Shown one piece after another: positions 1 to 11,137 of a stretch of DNA of 48,617 nucleotides. Numbering within the stretch: the first letter of the stretch is position 1; each line of letters begins with the position of its first letter. The notes beneath the pieces are model-generated. The model was not told the origin of the DNA. It saw only the letters and a list, made by a program, of their open reading frames with translations, and did not search any database. Source of the stretch: Podochytrium sp. JEL0797 (Eukaryota > Chytridiomycota > Chytridiomycetes > Chytridiales > Chytriomycetaceae); NCBI GenBank assembly GCA_027596195.1, contig JADGJG010000082.1, positions 1 through 48,617 of the forward strand, in the 5' to 3' direction. The translations under genes were made by a program, and so were the position numbers.

Positions 1-274
1 AAATGACTAATTTATTAAACATCGATCTCAAAAATGATTAGGAGAAAGGAAAGATGGATCCTTCGCCCCACCTCAAGGGTATGCCCCAGCTCTAACTTCC
101 GTATCTTCTTAACAATTAGATTAACGGATTTAGAAAGGAAATCCGAACCCTGATTCGTGGGAAAAATCGGGGAAAAAACATCGTTAAAAAATTTTAAGTT
201 TGATTTTCAGCCTAAAATACAAGGGAATCACCCGCCGTTTTCGCTTGTATCCATTTTTAATATATTCAAAATGG

Positions 275-281
275 TATAAAA
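275..281 (+). promoter_or_regulatory. TATA-like box upstream of the Tag1-like gene
   Basis: The string tataaaa lies about 50 bases before the ATG at 331, a plausible distance for a core promoter. The rest of 1-330 is AT-rich with no convincing coding frame and is probably promoter and 5' leader. Only the motif and its position support this. Confidence 0.35.
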
Positions 282-330
282 GCCGCGCCCAAATCGTTTT
301 GTGGATTTCTTCATACCCCAGTTTTTACCC

Positions 331-3300
331 ATGTCATCACTCAACAAATTTGATGCTGACGGTGTCAAGTCCACTGCATACGACATTTCTGCTTCGGATG
401 TTGAGAACGACTCTGGCATCGCTCCAGGTATGGATTTTCTCGTGTTTTTAACGAGGTGCCGCCGCGACATCACAGTGAAAATTGAATTCCCCCGAATTAT
501 CCCCAGCTGCTGGAAAAGTCGTTTGCGGAATTCGATGGACAAAGAAACTGATCCTCATTGTCGTGGCTTCCGTCATTGTCGTTCTCGTTGCCATCATTTT
601 GATTGTGATTTTCGTGGCGGTTCCCAAAATCGCGCAGCATGCGATCGATGGTTCTGCCATCACTTTGCAGAGCACGTTCATTTCAAACCCAACAGTAAAC
701 GCGCCCTCCCTGCCTTGTATTATTTTTTCGAGAAACAGCCCTCGAACGACCTCACGCGTTTGAAAGGCAATTTCTAATTTTCTTTTTTCTCCTCAGGACT
801 CTTCATTCCACTTGCTTGGTTCCGGTCAAGTCTCGGATGCCGGTCCCGTCCCAGCCACCCTCACCTTCCCGGACCCCATCGCCGTTGCCTGGACGAACCG
901 CGACAACGGAGCTGAAGACCTTCCCCTCGGCACTCTCTGGATGTCCCCCGTCGCCGTTTCCTCCAACGCAGGTGTCATTGAAGTGGACACCGTCTTCAAC
1001 ATTTCCTCCCAAGACAATTTTGCCCTCTTTGCCACCTCCATGATCAACTCGGCCGAATTCTCATGGCTCATGACGGGTGCCGCGTCAGCCAAGTCGTTTG
1101 GGTTAACCATGAACGACCTCTCGCTTTCCAAAGTCGTGACCATGTCGGGGTTCAATGGAATGCAAGACATCACAATCAACGCGTTCGATTTGCCCACTTC
1201 GGATCCAATCAACGGAATCGATATCAAAACTACGTCAACGCTCGTGAATCCTTCTACGACTGCCATGGCGATGGGAGACGTGCAGTTTGATTTGTTTGAC
1301 GTGAACAACACGGCGATTGGGTTCTTGCGTGCGTCTGATTTGACGATGGTGCCGGGGGCTAATACGATTCCCATGACGGGGTCTATGAGGGTGGATGAGG
1401 AGGAGAAGCTGTCCAATTTGATGAACACGTTTTTGCTCAGTGGGAACGGGATGGATTCGATTATTGTCGGCAACAGTTCTTCTCATTCTTCGAAATGGCT
1501 CAATTCGGCGCTTCAGCAGTTGAGAATGCGAGTTGTTGTTCCTTCTCCTATTTTGGAGGGTCCAATCGTTTCCGATCTTGTCGTAAGTGGCGCATTAGTA
1601 ATTTTTTGACGCGACAGTTTTTTTTTTGACCAACCCTCCCTTTCTTTCTTTCTCATCAGATTCCAGCCATGTCCGTATCCATGAACCCCTCCGACCCAAC
1701 CGGAATGAGCGTCTTCTTCTCCGCCCCCCTCTGCACCGCCTCCTTCTCCCTCCCCTACAACTTCCCCTTGAACGTGACCTCCGTGCAACAAACCCTCGAC
1801 TTTATCGACATGGAATCCACCACCGCCTTCGCAACCCTCACCACCGAGTTTGGACCCTCCTCAGCGAACCAGTCCACCCACCTTCTCACCACCGCCGTCT
1901 CTGGCGGCTCGTTGGTTGCTATTCCTGGCCAAGAGGCCATGTTTGCGCACTTTATGGCCGCGTTGACGTTTGTTGATACAGCGGCTGTGAATGTGACGGG
2001 GCAAGCGGTTTCCAAAATCATCACGGATGCGGGGGACGCGCAAATCTCGCTTCCGTTGACGGATGTTCTCCCACTCCAAGGATTCCAAGGGTTCCAAAGC
2101 GTGACGGTGGTTTCGACCAAGGTTGTGGGTGGGGATAAGTCTGGGATTCGGTTGCAAGTGGACATTGTGTTGAACAACCCGTCCACATTGTCGTTGCGAA
2201 CCAATGCGGATGTGACGATGGGTTTGGAAATTGGAGGGGTGCATGTTGGGTTGGCGGTGATGCCGCAGATGCAGGTTGTTCCTGGTCCGAACCCCATCTC
2301 AGCGGAGGTGGTGATGGCGTATGGTTCTGACGAGTCTTCTCGAATGGTGCTTCGCAAGGTCATGTCGGGGTTCGTTGCTGGAGAAAGTGTGCAGTCGAGT
2401 ATTGTTGGATCTGTCGATTCGATCGTTTACGACTCGCTCAAGCCGGCCTTTTCCAAATTGACCATCCCAGCTGAAATCACGGGCCCCAAAGACGCCATCA
2501 TGGTCGTCTCTGCCGCCTTGACCCCGGGAGACGCCGTTTCTGGCAGACCCTCAATGAACGTGTTTACCATTACCAACCCCCTCGATGCGTCTTACACCCT
2601 CCTCCACATCCAAGCCACTGTGTCTGCGCAAACACCCTCGGGAGACATTGTAATCGGCACCATCGACTACCAACTCCAATCGCCAGTCACAGTCGCTCCA
2701 CACACCCAAGCTACCACCGAACCCGTGCCCCTCATCCAAACACCAGAACAATACGAAACCTCTGTGCAACTCGTCATGATGCTCCTCGCGTCCGGACACG
2801 ACACACTGCTTGTGAACGCGAAACAGGTGTTGACGGCCGCGATTGGAACGTACCCCGTCATCCTGGATTACCAAGCCACTGGGGTTCCCGTTCACGTCGT
2901 TACGCCGATTGAAATGACGACCCTCCCAAGTCAGGTTATGTGCACCAGCGCTCTCTTGATTCCGAGCTTGGCGGGTCCCACGACCAACGTGTTCACGCTC
3001 GCCAATCCACTCCCGGCGCCTTACACACTCACCTCCATCCAAGGAACCGTCACGGTGGATTCCCCCAACGGTGCCGTCAAACTTGGAACCATGGACTACA
3101 CCCTCCAAACCCCGGTAACAGTCAAGCCAGGTGAATCCGCCACCACGGAGCCCATTCCGTTGATCCAGACGCAGGAGCAGACGATGGCCGCTGGGAAAAT
3201 GATTCTGCAGCTTGAAAAGGCGGGTGTGTTTTCGTTTGTGGTGAATGCGGAGCAGACTTTGAGTGCGTTGGTTGGGGGGTTTGAGGCGACGGTGCGGTAT

Positions 3301-3336
3301 GGGGCGGTTGGGATTCCGGTGGAGATTGCTCATTAA
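331..3336 (+). CDS. Large Tag1/DUF3712-like single-pass membrane protein
   Basis: Exons are 331-427, 507-694, 797-1582 and 1660-3336, all in phase, giving about 915 residues. A short polar N-terminus is followed by a basic WTKK stop and a hydrophobic segment at residues 47-71, then a very long, Thr/Ser/Val-rich beta-type region. This is type II topology with the bulk in an organelle lumen or outside. The C-terminal third holds two similar blocks of about 130 residues (roughly 640-775 and 775-910), sharing the motifs NPL..YTL, TEP.PLIQT and a closing hydrophobic strand. The architecture matches fungal DUF3712 proteins, the group that includes yeast vacuolar Tag1, implicated in ending autophagy. 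Family assignment is from pattern recognition. The gene model is strong; the function is inferred. Confidence 0.8.
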
Positions 3337-3570
3337 GGAAAAGGGGGGGAGAGAGAAACGCATCTATTTTCTTTCGGTTTTGTGTACCGTTCTTTCTGAT
3401 AATTAAAGATATTCATATTTTTAACCTTTTAACGCGTTGGCATGCTTCTCTGCCACTGGCCACTAACAAATCTTGCAGCAGCCAAAGGCGCTTTGGCGTC
3501 ATCCGATGGAGCCAAGATGGTTTCACCGTCTTTCCTTCCTTTTCTGTTCAATAATGTGAAATACAAAAAA

Positions 3571-4362
3571 ATGACCTTGGAAACGCCAGATTGGAAAAAA
3601 TTCGCCGCACTCACTGGCGACCGGCCAGTCGAATTCGAACGCAGTTCATCAGGCTTATCATCCATCAAGACAAACGAACCAAGACCCTCTGATCCATCGC
3701 CCTCCTCCGCCAGCCTCTATCGGGAAATCATTGAAGCTGATGTTGCAATCACTGAGCATTCGAATGCGCAGTTCCTGGCCCGGATCCACAAGACGAAGCG
3801 GCGGACACAAGCAAAGACTATTAGCGCTCATAAAAGATTACGCGGCGACACGGACGAGCTCCCGGCCGTTGAATTAGTCGAATGCGAAATGTGCAAAATG
3901 GAAATCCCTGCCGCCGAGGTTGACAACCACCGCACGACCACCTGCCATTTGCTGGCTCGCGGAGAAATCGAAGGGCGAGGGGAACAACCCATGATTTATG
4001 CGTTCAGCGAAAAGGATGTTGGATACCGAATGCTCAAAAAGCAGGGGTGGGCTCACGGTGGTGTCCTGGGTGCCGGAGACGAGACTGTGGGGCGCAGTTT
4101 GCAGACACCGATTGCGCCCAAAATCAAGAGAGACAAGGGTGGTTTGGGCACCGTGGCGAAAAAGAATTCCAGTGCTGGTTTGACGAGGGTTGGGGATTCG
4201 TTTCGAAAGCCTGTTGTGGATCAAATTGAGTCTTTGGAGAAGCACAAGAAGTTGTATCGCGAAGGGAACGGTGTCGTCAAGAAGTCGCATCAGCAGATTG
4301 TGAAGGACGCGTCCAAGGAGCGTGCGAAAGGGATTGCGTTGCTTGCGTATCTGAATGATTAA
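3571..4362 (+). CDS. G-patch protein with C2HC zinc finger
   Basis: Single exon, 263 residues from the ATG at 3571, which has an A-rich context. The same frame is open upstream to 3442, but those residues look like leader. Residues about 105-127 carry C-x2-C-x12-H-x5-C, a small C2HC finger. Residues about 148-195 form a G-patch (VGYRMLKKQGW, GGVLGAG, a conserved Leu/Pro segment), a domain that binds and activates DEAH RNA helicases. The C-terminus is basic and helical with a Glu/Lys-rich stretch. The layout resembles GPANK1-type G-patch proteins, but ankyrin repeats are not evident. A role in RNA helicase regulation (splicing or ribosome assembly) is inferred from the domain alone. Confidence 0.8.
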   Translation: MTLETPDWKKFAALTGDRPVEFERSSSGLSSIKTNEPRPSDPSPSSASLYREIIEADVAITEHSNAQFLARIHKTKRRTQAKTISAHKRLRGDTDELPAVELVECEMCKMEIPAAEVDNHRTTTCHLLARGEIEGRGEQPMIYAFSEKDVGYRMLKKQGWAHGGVLGAGDETVGRSLQTPIAPKIKRDKGGLGTVAKKNSSAGLTRVGDSFRKPVVDQIESLEKHKKLYREGNGVVKKSHQQIVKDASKERAKGIALLAYLND

Positions 4363-4482
4363 GTCTTGATGAGATAAAATAAAAGGGAAGTTGTGTGCAG
4401 TCAATTGTTTTGGAGTGCCGCACCGCACGTTCCTTCGAAAAAAATTTTCCTGCAATCAAGAGCCACAGACCCAAGCCGCTTC

Positions 4483-5900
4483 ATGGAGCATCAAGAGAGC
4501 GATGATGCCGAGGCTGCGCGCAAAACACCTGCGCAATTGCAGCATCACGATGTCAACCAATCACTGCCGAGCAGCCACCTCTTCCCAGAGACACTTCCTG
4601 CTCCTGCCGCACAGCTGCCCCCGCAATTCCACAGCCTTCCTGAGTCAAGTCTCTATCCAAATGCGGTGGCCGCGCCATTCCACGATCACTCTTCAGTCCC
4701 TCTTGGCACCCATTTGCATGTGGGTTACACATTAGCGCAGTGTGATGCTCGACCTTACCCCCCCTTTCCTTCCTCTTAGGAGTTTACCGCCGGTCCATCT
4801 CAACATCTGCCTTGGCACGACGCACAGAACGACGTCCACCCTGCGGACACGAAGTTCCAGCACCCTGGACCCGGTCGCAAAACCTACACCATCGAGAAGA
4901 AAATCGAAGTCGCAACTGTTGGTCTGGAGAAGGGCAGAAACGCGGCAGCCAAACTGTATGGACTGAATGCTTCGATGGTTGGAAGGGTGAGTTCGCCGAG
5001 ATGTCGAAAAAATTTCATTAAAGGCGTTGATCTCGTTTTCTTCCCCAGTGGATGCGATCACTCGATGAATTGAAGAGGCCAAACCTTTCCGCGACAGAAA
5101 ATGAGCAATCATCATCCTGTCCCATTAGCAAGCGGCGTCGACTCCCAGACGGGCTCTCCATGATTTCCGGCGGTGGACGGCGGCGCGACAGACTAAACGA
5201 ATACGCGCAAGGAGAAATGGATATTGTGAGCTCTCCTCAACAATGGTCGGCACTGCCTGCTTCGAATGACGAGACTTTCGGGGCTCGGCATCACCAACAT
5301 CAACGCGATCCGCGGACTGGGAACCTCGTGCCTCACACATATCCTCAATTCGATTCAGATCATTCAATGTTCAGTCATACGGGTTCACTGCCAGCACCAG
5401 AAACAATACCCACTCACCCTTATAATCAACCAAGCGAGGGACATTCCGAGATGCGCGACGAAGGCAATCAACCGTTACCAAACTCTCTCGTCGACCTATA
5501 TTTCCACCCTACTTCTTTCACCCCCATGAACCCGCCGAACTTCGCAATGACGACATCCCCTCAAACAAGTCATCCACCTCACGGATTCCACGAGAGTCAA
5601 CACACCCAACAAGACATTTTCTTTCAGTCGCGTGGGCTGGGCGTAAACTCGGAGCCTTATTTCACTCAAGTCGGTCCACCACTCAACGAGTCCGATTCAA
5701 ATGGCCACGACCCATACGTGCCGCCTTTGACAAGCTCCAAGCTCAACATTCTCCGTGCAGTGGAAGAGCTCAAAAATGCTGTTGGTCAGTATAACGATTT
5801 TGACGAGGAACCCAGCGAGTGGAGAAAGTTGATGGAGTTGTTGTCGCATACAGTGGAAAATGGCTGGCCCATTTGCCAAAACCAAACCCCACATTCATGA
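4483..5900 (+). CDS. HTH (psq/Brinker-like) DNA-binding protein
   Basis: Exons are 4483-4719, 4780-4986 and 5049-5900, all phase 0, giving 431 residues. Exon 2 ends and exon 3 begins inside a helix-turn-helix block at residues about 111-155: KTYTIEKKIEVA, then a Gly-Arg-Asn-Ala-Ala-Ala turn, then ASMVGRWMRSLDELK. This matches the BrkDBD/HTH_psq pattern found in Brinker and at the N-terminus of pogo/Tigger transposases. The rest is low-complexity, rich in Pro, Ser, His and Gln, as in transcription factors. No DDE nuclease domain is visible, so this is either a host regulator or a domesticated DNA-binding half of a transposase. AATAAA-like signals follow at about 5926. Confidence 0.7.
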
Positions 5901-6245
5901 ATAATTTTAAGGTACTTTTATCAATAAATAACGGAGCCTAATCCCTGGCAGGAGGGGGGCTTTTTAGAAAACGCAAGTAGAATTTGCGCCCCCGCAAGAT
6001 AACCCCCGCATGCTCTCTGTCACTAGCTTCAATTTGCCCCCGTTTTCGTCTTCCTTATTGGAATTAAGAAGCATTTTAAAAAAGGTTGTGTCCGTTGTCC
6101 AAGAATGGTCCATTGTTCTTTCCCGTTTTCGATTCTAGATTTTCAGCGCCTCTCTCGAAACATTGCCGCACCAACCAACGGAATCTTTATTACGAAAGCG
6201 ACAACAGACAGATATTCTAACCCAGACACAACACGTTCATAAGCT
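5901..6245. other. Intergenic, no gene seen
   Basis: This 345-base gap lies between the HTH gene and the first kinase. It holds a poly(A)-type AATAAA near its start and short T-rich and C-rich runs. No open frame with coding character was found. It probably serves as a terminator followed by the promoter of the kinase gene. Confidence 0.4.
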
Positions 6246-8207
6246 ATGGGTTGCTGTCAGTCTGAACCGATCGACTTCGAAGCCGAAGGTAACAACGCGT
6301 AAAACGCGGCCCATATTTGGTATCTGCCATACTAAACGCAATTGCTTCCACCCATTTACATCATATTGCTACCTTGATTTATGTTCCCAATACTTGCTGA
6401 ACCTCTCGCTGTCGCGTCGCTCCTGATTTCTTGAAACCCTTTCGAACTCCTTCGATATATGAAACACGCACCGAAAATGATCCAGTTGATATCTCACATT
6501 TTGAAATTGGAATATCCATCGGAAAGGGTGCCTTTGGAAAGGTCCGAATCGTGGTTCACAAGAAAACGAAAATCCAATACGCTGTCAAATACATGAACAA
6601 GGAGGAAATCATAAAAAGGGGGAGTGCTGAGCATGTTTTGAGTGAGCGAAGGCTATTGGAGGAGGCTCAGAGCCCGTTTATTGTGTAAGAATGAAGGGAG
6701 AAGGACTCCGCAAACCCAATCTGTTAAACTTTCGATTTGCAGAAACATGCGATACGCGTTCCAAGACGACGAACACTTGCTCATGATTCTAGATTTAAAA
6801 CTGGGCGGGGATCTGAGGTTCCACTTGACCTACAAGGGCGCTTTTGTCGAGAGCAGGGCCAAATTCTATTTCGCCGAAGTTTCGTGCGCGTTGGGTTATT
6901 TGCATGAGCTCAAAATCGTACACAGAGACATCAAGCCAGACAACAGTTGAGAATTTTAGTTTGCTCCTTTTTGCTATTAAATTGCTTAAATCCGTACGCC
7001 GCAGTTTTGCTTGACGAGTTGGGACATGCGAGCGTTACGGACTTTAACGTAGCATGCCATTATAGGGATGAGAAGCCGATGCACTCAAAGTCGGGAACTG
7101 CAAGATATATGGGTAAGTTGAATTGCGGGAAGGAAAGTAACACTGAGTCGATTCCAACAGCACCTGAAGTCGTAAGCGGAACGGGATACCTGAATCAAAT
7201 TGACTGGTGGAGCCTCGGAATAACCACTTTTGAAATGATATATGGACACGTAAGTTTGATTTGGTTGGTGGGAGTGCGACGCTGAATTCCTCCCCCACGC
7301 AACCAGCCCCCTTTCCGCGCTCGTCACAAGGATGAACTCAGAAAAGCAATCCAAAATGATCCTGTTGAGTTCCCTAAGACAACAAAGAGCCCCGTTTCGG
7401 AAGTGGCTATCCGATTCCTCACGGAATTGCTGACGCGACCTTTGCCCGACCGTTTGGGATCCAACGAAAATGGAGGATACGCAAAAATTCGAGCTCATGA
7501 CTGGTTCAAGGATACCGACTGGAAAAAGATTGAGAACAAGGAAGTTCCTGTGCCATTCAAGCCTGATGTGAGTTTCTCTAATTTATGATTGAATTGACCG
7601 GACCAACACAGACGGAGAGAAATGCATATCATGATCCACGATATGGGCTGGAAGAAATGTTTTCGGGGAGAAATGAGCTGTCTGACAGACCTGTCCGAAA
7701 CGGAGGCTCGATTGGAGGGCGACGAAGATCCTCCGCAATGCCCCCTCCTGATTCCTACCCAGGACCTGCACCTAGTCTTCCTGGCACAACAAAGGCATCC
7801 GGTGACGGAACAACGTCGATGTCTCCCAGTGGAGTTTCTCCTAGCAGCCCAATGAGTGTAGACGCGGCAGCTGCTGCTGCAACGGCAGCCGTCACCTCGC
7901 CGGAAAAAAAGAAATTCTTCTTATCACCAAGTAAGTAGATGGAATTAATTGACGCGTTTTTCTCTCACTCACCGCTTGTGCCCGTACAGAAAAAGAGGAA
8001 CTGCCCATGATTTCATCCGCCGAGGAGCTTCAACTGCAGCTATTCGAAACCAAATACACCGTCTACGATTTCACGAAACCCAAACCTGCAAATGCTCCCG
8101 CTGTTGAAATTAATACGGAAGATATCACTCCGCCAACTTCGATAGAGGATTTGTCGATTTTGCCAGAAACAAAGGAGGAGCCCGAGCCCGAACCTCAGGG
8201 CCCTTGA
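6246..8207 (+). CDS. STK32/YANK-like Ser/Thr kinase, copy 1, predicted N-myristoylated
   Basis: Exons are 6246-6288, 6486-6684, 6743-6945, 7005-7112, 7161-7249, 7307-7567, 7612-7930 and 7990-8207, giving 479 residues. The first exon encodes MGCCQSEP: Gly2 for myristoylation with Cys3/Cys4 for palmitoylation, so the kinase should sit on membranes. Kinase motifs are complete: GKGAFGKV (27-34), Lys49, HRDIKPDN (Asp143), DFN in place of DFG (161-163) and APE. The DFN motif, GGDL and WWSLGI are typical of the STK32 (YANK) AGC-related family. The C-terminal 130 residues are Ser/Pro/Ala-rich and acidic at the end. Intron 3 has a GTTGAG donor. A near twin follows 80 bases downstream on the same strand. 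Confidence 0.88.
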
Positions 8208-8289
8208 ACTTTTTCATTTAATTTCTTCTACGTATTATTGCTAATATGATTCCTGTTTTTTGATCTTTTTTTATTTTTGACAAAACGCG

Positions 8290-9766
8290 ATGGGCAACCT
8301 GTGTTGTCCGTGCCTCGCGGAACCGCCCATTGACTTTGACCAACCAGGTATGCGATCCTTTCAGTAAATCAATCAAGCTCTGAATATTGGATTCAGTTGA
8401 TATCACGCATTTCAGCCTGTGTCGATCGATTGGACGAGGCGCGTTTGGCAAAGTTCGAATCGTTGAGCACAAACTCACAAAAGTCTCGTACGCGCTCAAA
8501 TACATTGACAAGCAAGCATGTGCAAAGCAAGGTCTTGCAAATAACATGCTGCGTGAGAGGAGGCTGTTGGAAGAATGTCATTCTCCTTGGGTCTGGTTCG
8601 TGAAAATCTCTGCGTCCGACGCGTCGCGTTTGTTAAAATGTTACCCCCCAGTAACCTCAGATATGCGTTCCAAGATGATATGCATATTTTGATGGTGCTT
8701 GACTTAAAATTGGGAGGCGATCTTGACTGGCATCTGCGCATCTCACCTACCGGATTCTTTCCCGAAGACCGAGCAAAGTTTTATTTCGCAGAAATCGTTT
8801 GTGGACTCTCGTACCTACACTCTCTCAAGATTTGCCATCGAGATATTAAGCCTGGAAATGTGCTTCTCGATGAGTTTGGGCACGCGAGTTTGACTGATTT
8901 CAACATTGCGTGCCATTATGACGCGAGCAAACCCATGTCGTCGAGATCTGGAACCATGTCTTACATGGGTATTTTTTTTAAATATGTTTATTACAGGCGC
9001 AATCTAACGCTGAATTTCAGCTCCGGAAGTTGTGAACAAGACCAATTACTTAAACAGTGTTGATTGGTGGAGCCTAGGGATTATGACGTTCGAAATGCTC
9101 TATGGATATGTACGATTCTTTTTATTTTAATTTGGAACTGACTAAAAATTGGAAAACACAGACCCCGTTCACCCACACCCACGACACAGATACAACGCAT
9201 GCTATTCGACATGACCCTTTGAAATTCCCCGGAACTACGAAAGCTGAAGTTTCTGACTTGGCCAAAAGTATTCTTGAGGGTCTGATCGAGAGGGATGTGA
9301 ATCTGAGGTTGGGGTCGCAAGAGAATGGAGGTGATTGCAAGATTCGCGAACACAAGTGGTTCGGGCCAGAGTGGAGCTGGGATAAAATCGAGGCCCGAGA
9401 AGTGCCTGTGCCGTTCCTTCCAGATGTACGTATTTTTGCCTCGATTTTTGAAAGTCATTTTGAACCAGCAACAACCAGGCCGTAAAAAATATGTATTACA
9501 ACCCTCTGCTGGAGCTAGAGGAGGCGCTATTTGAAGACAACCCGCTTCAAAATAGACCTGTGAAAAAGAAGCAGCCAAAGGAAGTGAGCAATCTCGCTCT
9601 CGGTGATAAAGTTGAGGAATCCGACGAAGCGCAGCAGTTGAGGCAGTTGACCGAAGGTTTTGCACACTTTGATTTCTCCAAGGTGAATATGCCTGCTCAA
9701 TCCATTGAAATGGTGGCCAGCGTGGACAACTCGTTTGAGCAGTTGGTGAAAAAACCACAAGAATAA
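8290..9766 (+). CDS. STK32/YANK-like Ser/Thr kinase, copy 2, predicted N-myristoylated
   Basis: Exons are 8290-8347, 8397-8595, 8652-8968, 9021-9109, 9162-9425 and 9479-9766, giving 404 residues. It starts MGNLCCPC, again Gly2 plus nearby cysteines, in a separate small exon with the same phase as in copy 1. Motifs: GRGAFGKV, Lys54, HRDIKPGN (Asp150), DFN, PE. Exon 2 (199 nt) and exon 4 (89 nt) have exactly the lengths of their counterparts in copy 1, so the pair arose by tandem duplication. Copy 1 has an extra intron after HRDIKPDN that copy 2 lacks. The C-terminal tail is shorter and acidic. Substrates cannot be deduced. Confidence 0.87.
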
Positions 9767-11137
9767 CGTCTCCCTGTGTGTGATGCAAAAGAGAATATTA
9801 TTAGTTATTATTATTGTTATGTGAGGGTCCAAAAGTCACGTTAGTTGAAAAACAAATAAAAACAAACTGACTATTTTGTTATATATCCAAATGAGGAAGA
9901 GTCAAACGGGAAGCAGTGTCAATGATTCCACTTTTAGCGCATTCAGTGAAGATGATTACCCAAGTGCTTTCTTTTTGGCAAAAAATGGCATTGCTTTGGA
10001 GCCCCTTCTTCGTCTTCTTCTCCCTTGAATCAGCAATCGTGTATCGTCCTTCTTGATGCATCAACGGACGGTTCATGCAGAATATGAAAAAATCGAAACA
10101 TGCGGTTAACCTCTTCTTCTGCAACGTAGTGATTAGAGATTTCGAAAAACGCGCTGTAATCACGTTGTGCGCATCGCAATCCCGGCTAAAGGTGTACGAC
10201 ACGCATTTCGCGAGCACTCTTTTCCTCGCGTATTCCTTTGCCCAGTTTTTACGAAAACAGAACACTGAGTTTGAGGTTGCTTTTACTGGCCAAGTATCTG
10301 CCCAATTTAAATCTTCGCGCAGGAAACGAAAATCGGACTTTACCAGTTTCGCACAATAAGGCATGCAGATCGTGTTTCTCGAAGCTATGTCTATTTGGCT
10401 TGGGATTAATTTTTTCGGCATCACCCCCCCATTTTTTGGGGGGGATAGACGTGTTCACCCGATTCTGTGGTTCATTATCAACAGTGGAAATTCTTTGGTG
10501 GAGTATCAGACTGCCAAGTTTGAAAGGAGTGACGTCGGAATCGTCCCAGATTCATACGCAGGTTGGTCTTTCTCACTGCCTCAAATCTCTTCGTCCAACT
10601 CACTTCTTTCGTAATACGTTCGTGATTTCAATTATGACCAAGGACGCGCCATTTCACATTTCCAATCGGACCATGTCCAATCGCGACCGTTATTGTGATT
10701 CGCCTGGAATGTACCACCACATCCAGCAAACTGTTGAGGTCAAAAACGCGGTGTGGCAAAAAGAGTATTCCTCGCGACGGCTGTTCAAAAAATACAGTAC
10801 GAGATGGACGGTACGATTGATTTGCGCATTCTCCTCGGTGGACTGGTGGCGGAAGTGAACGACCATGGAGTCCATTTTGTGATTGCACGCGATTTCAACG
10901 AAATTAATGTTGGCAGTTGCTTCCTCCGGTCTTCCGAGTGGTCAAAGGAATCTTTTATTGAAGAGTGGGGGAAGGGTGGGAAGTGCACCTTTGGGAAGAG
11001 AATCAGTCGATTGCGTGGATGAGGGACGTAAACAGGGCTGGAAAGAAGGAGCATTTATTTTGAGGTGCCAAACAACCGGCAGTATCTCTTCAACGCGTAT
11101 TCGTGAAGTACAAACCTGGGAAAAAACTCGTCCAAAA
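9767..11137. other. Long region without a convincing gene
   Basis: This 1.4-kb stretch contains competing open frames on both strands, but no recognised family. A 181-residue minus-strand frame (9879-10424) and shorter plus-strand frames (10075-10359, 10363-10614, 10635-10858, 10753-11022) overlap. The plus frame from 10635 and the one ending at 11022 look like consecutive parts of one protein in different frames, which could mean a missed intron or a decayed gene. The last part must also hold the promoter of the UBE3D-like gene. Confidence 0.3.

Noticed and set aside
826..1473. Long minus-strand open frame (215 codons) opposite the Tag1-like gene
   Set aside because: It lies wholly inside a phase-consistent exon with clear protein features on the plus strand. 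Its composition is what the antisense of that exon gives.
2551..3363. 270-codon minus-strand open frame
   Set aside because: Antisense of the repeat region of the Tag1-like gene; His/Arg-rich with no domain and no splice context.
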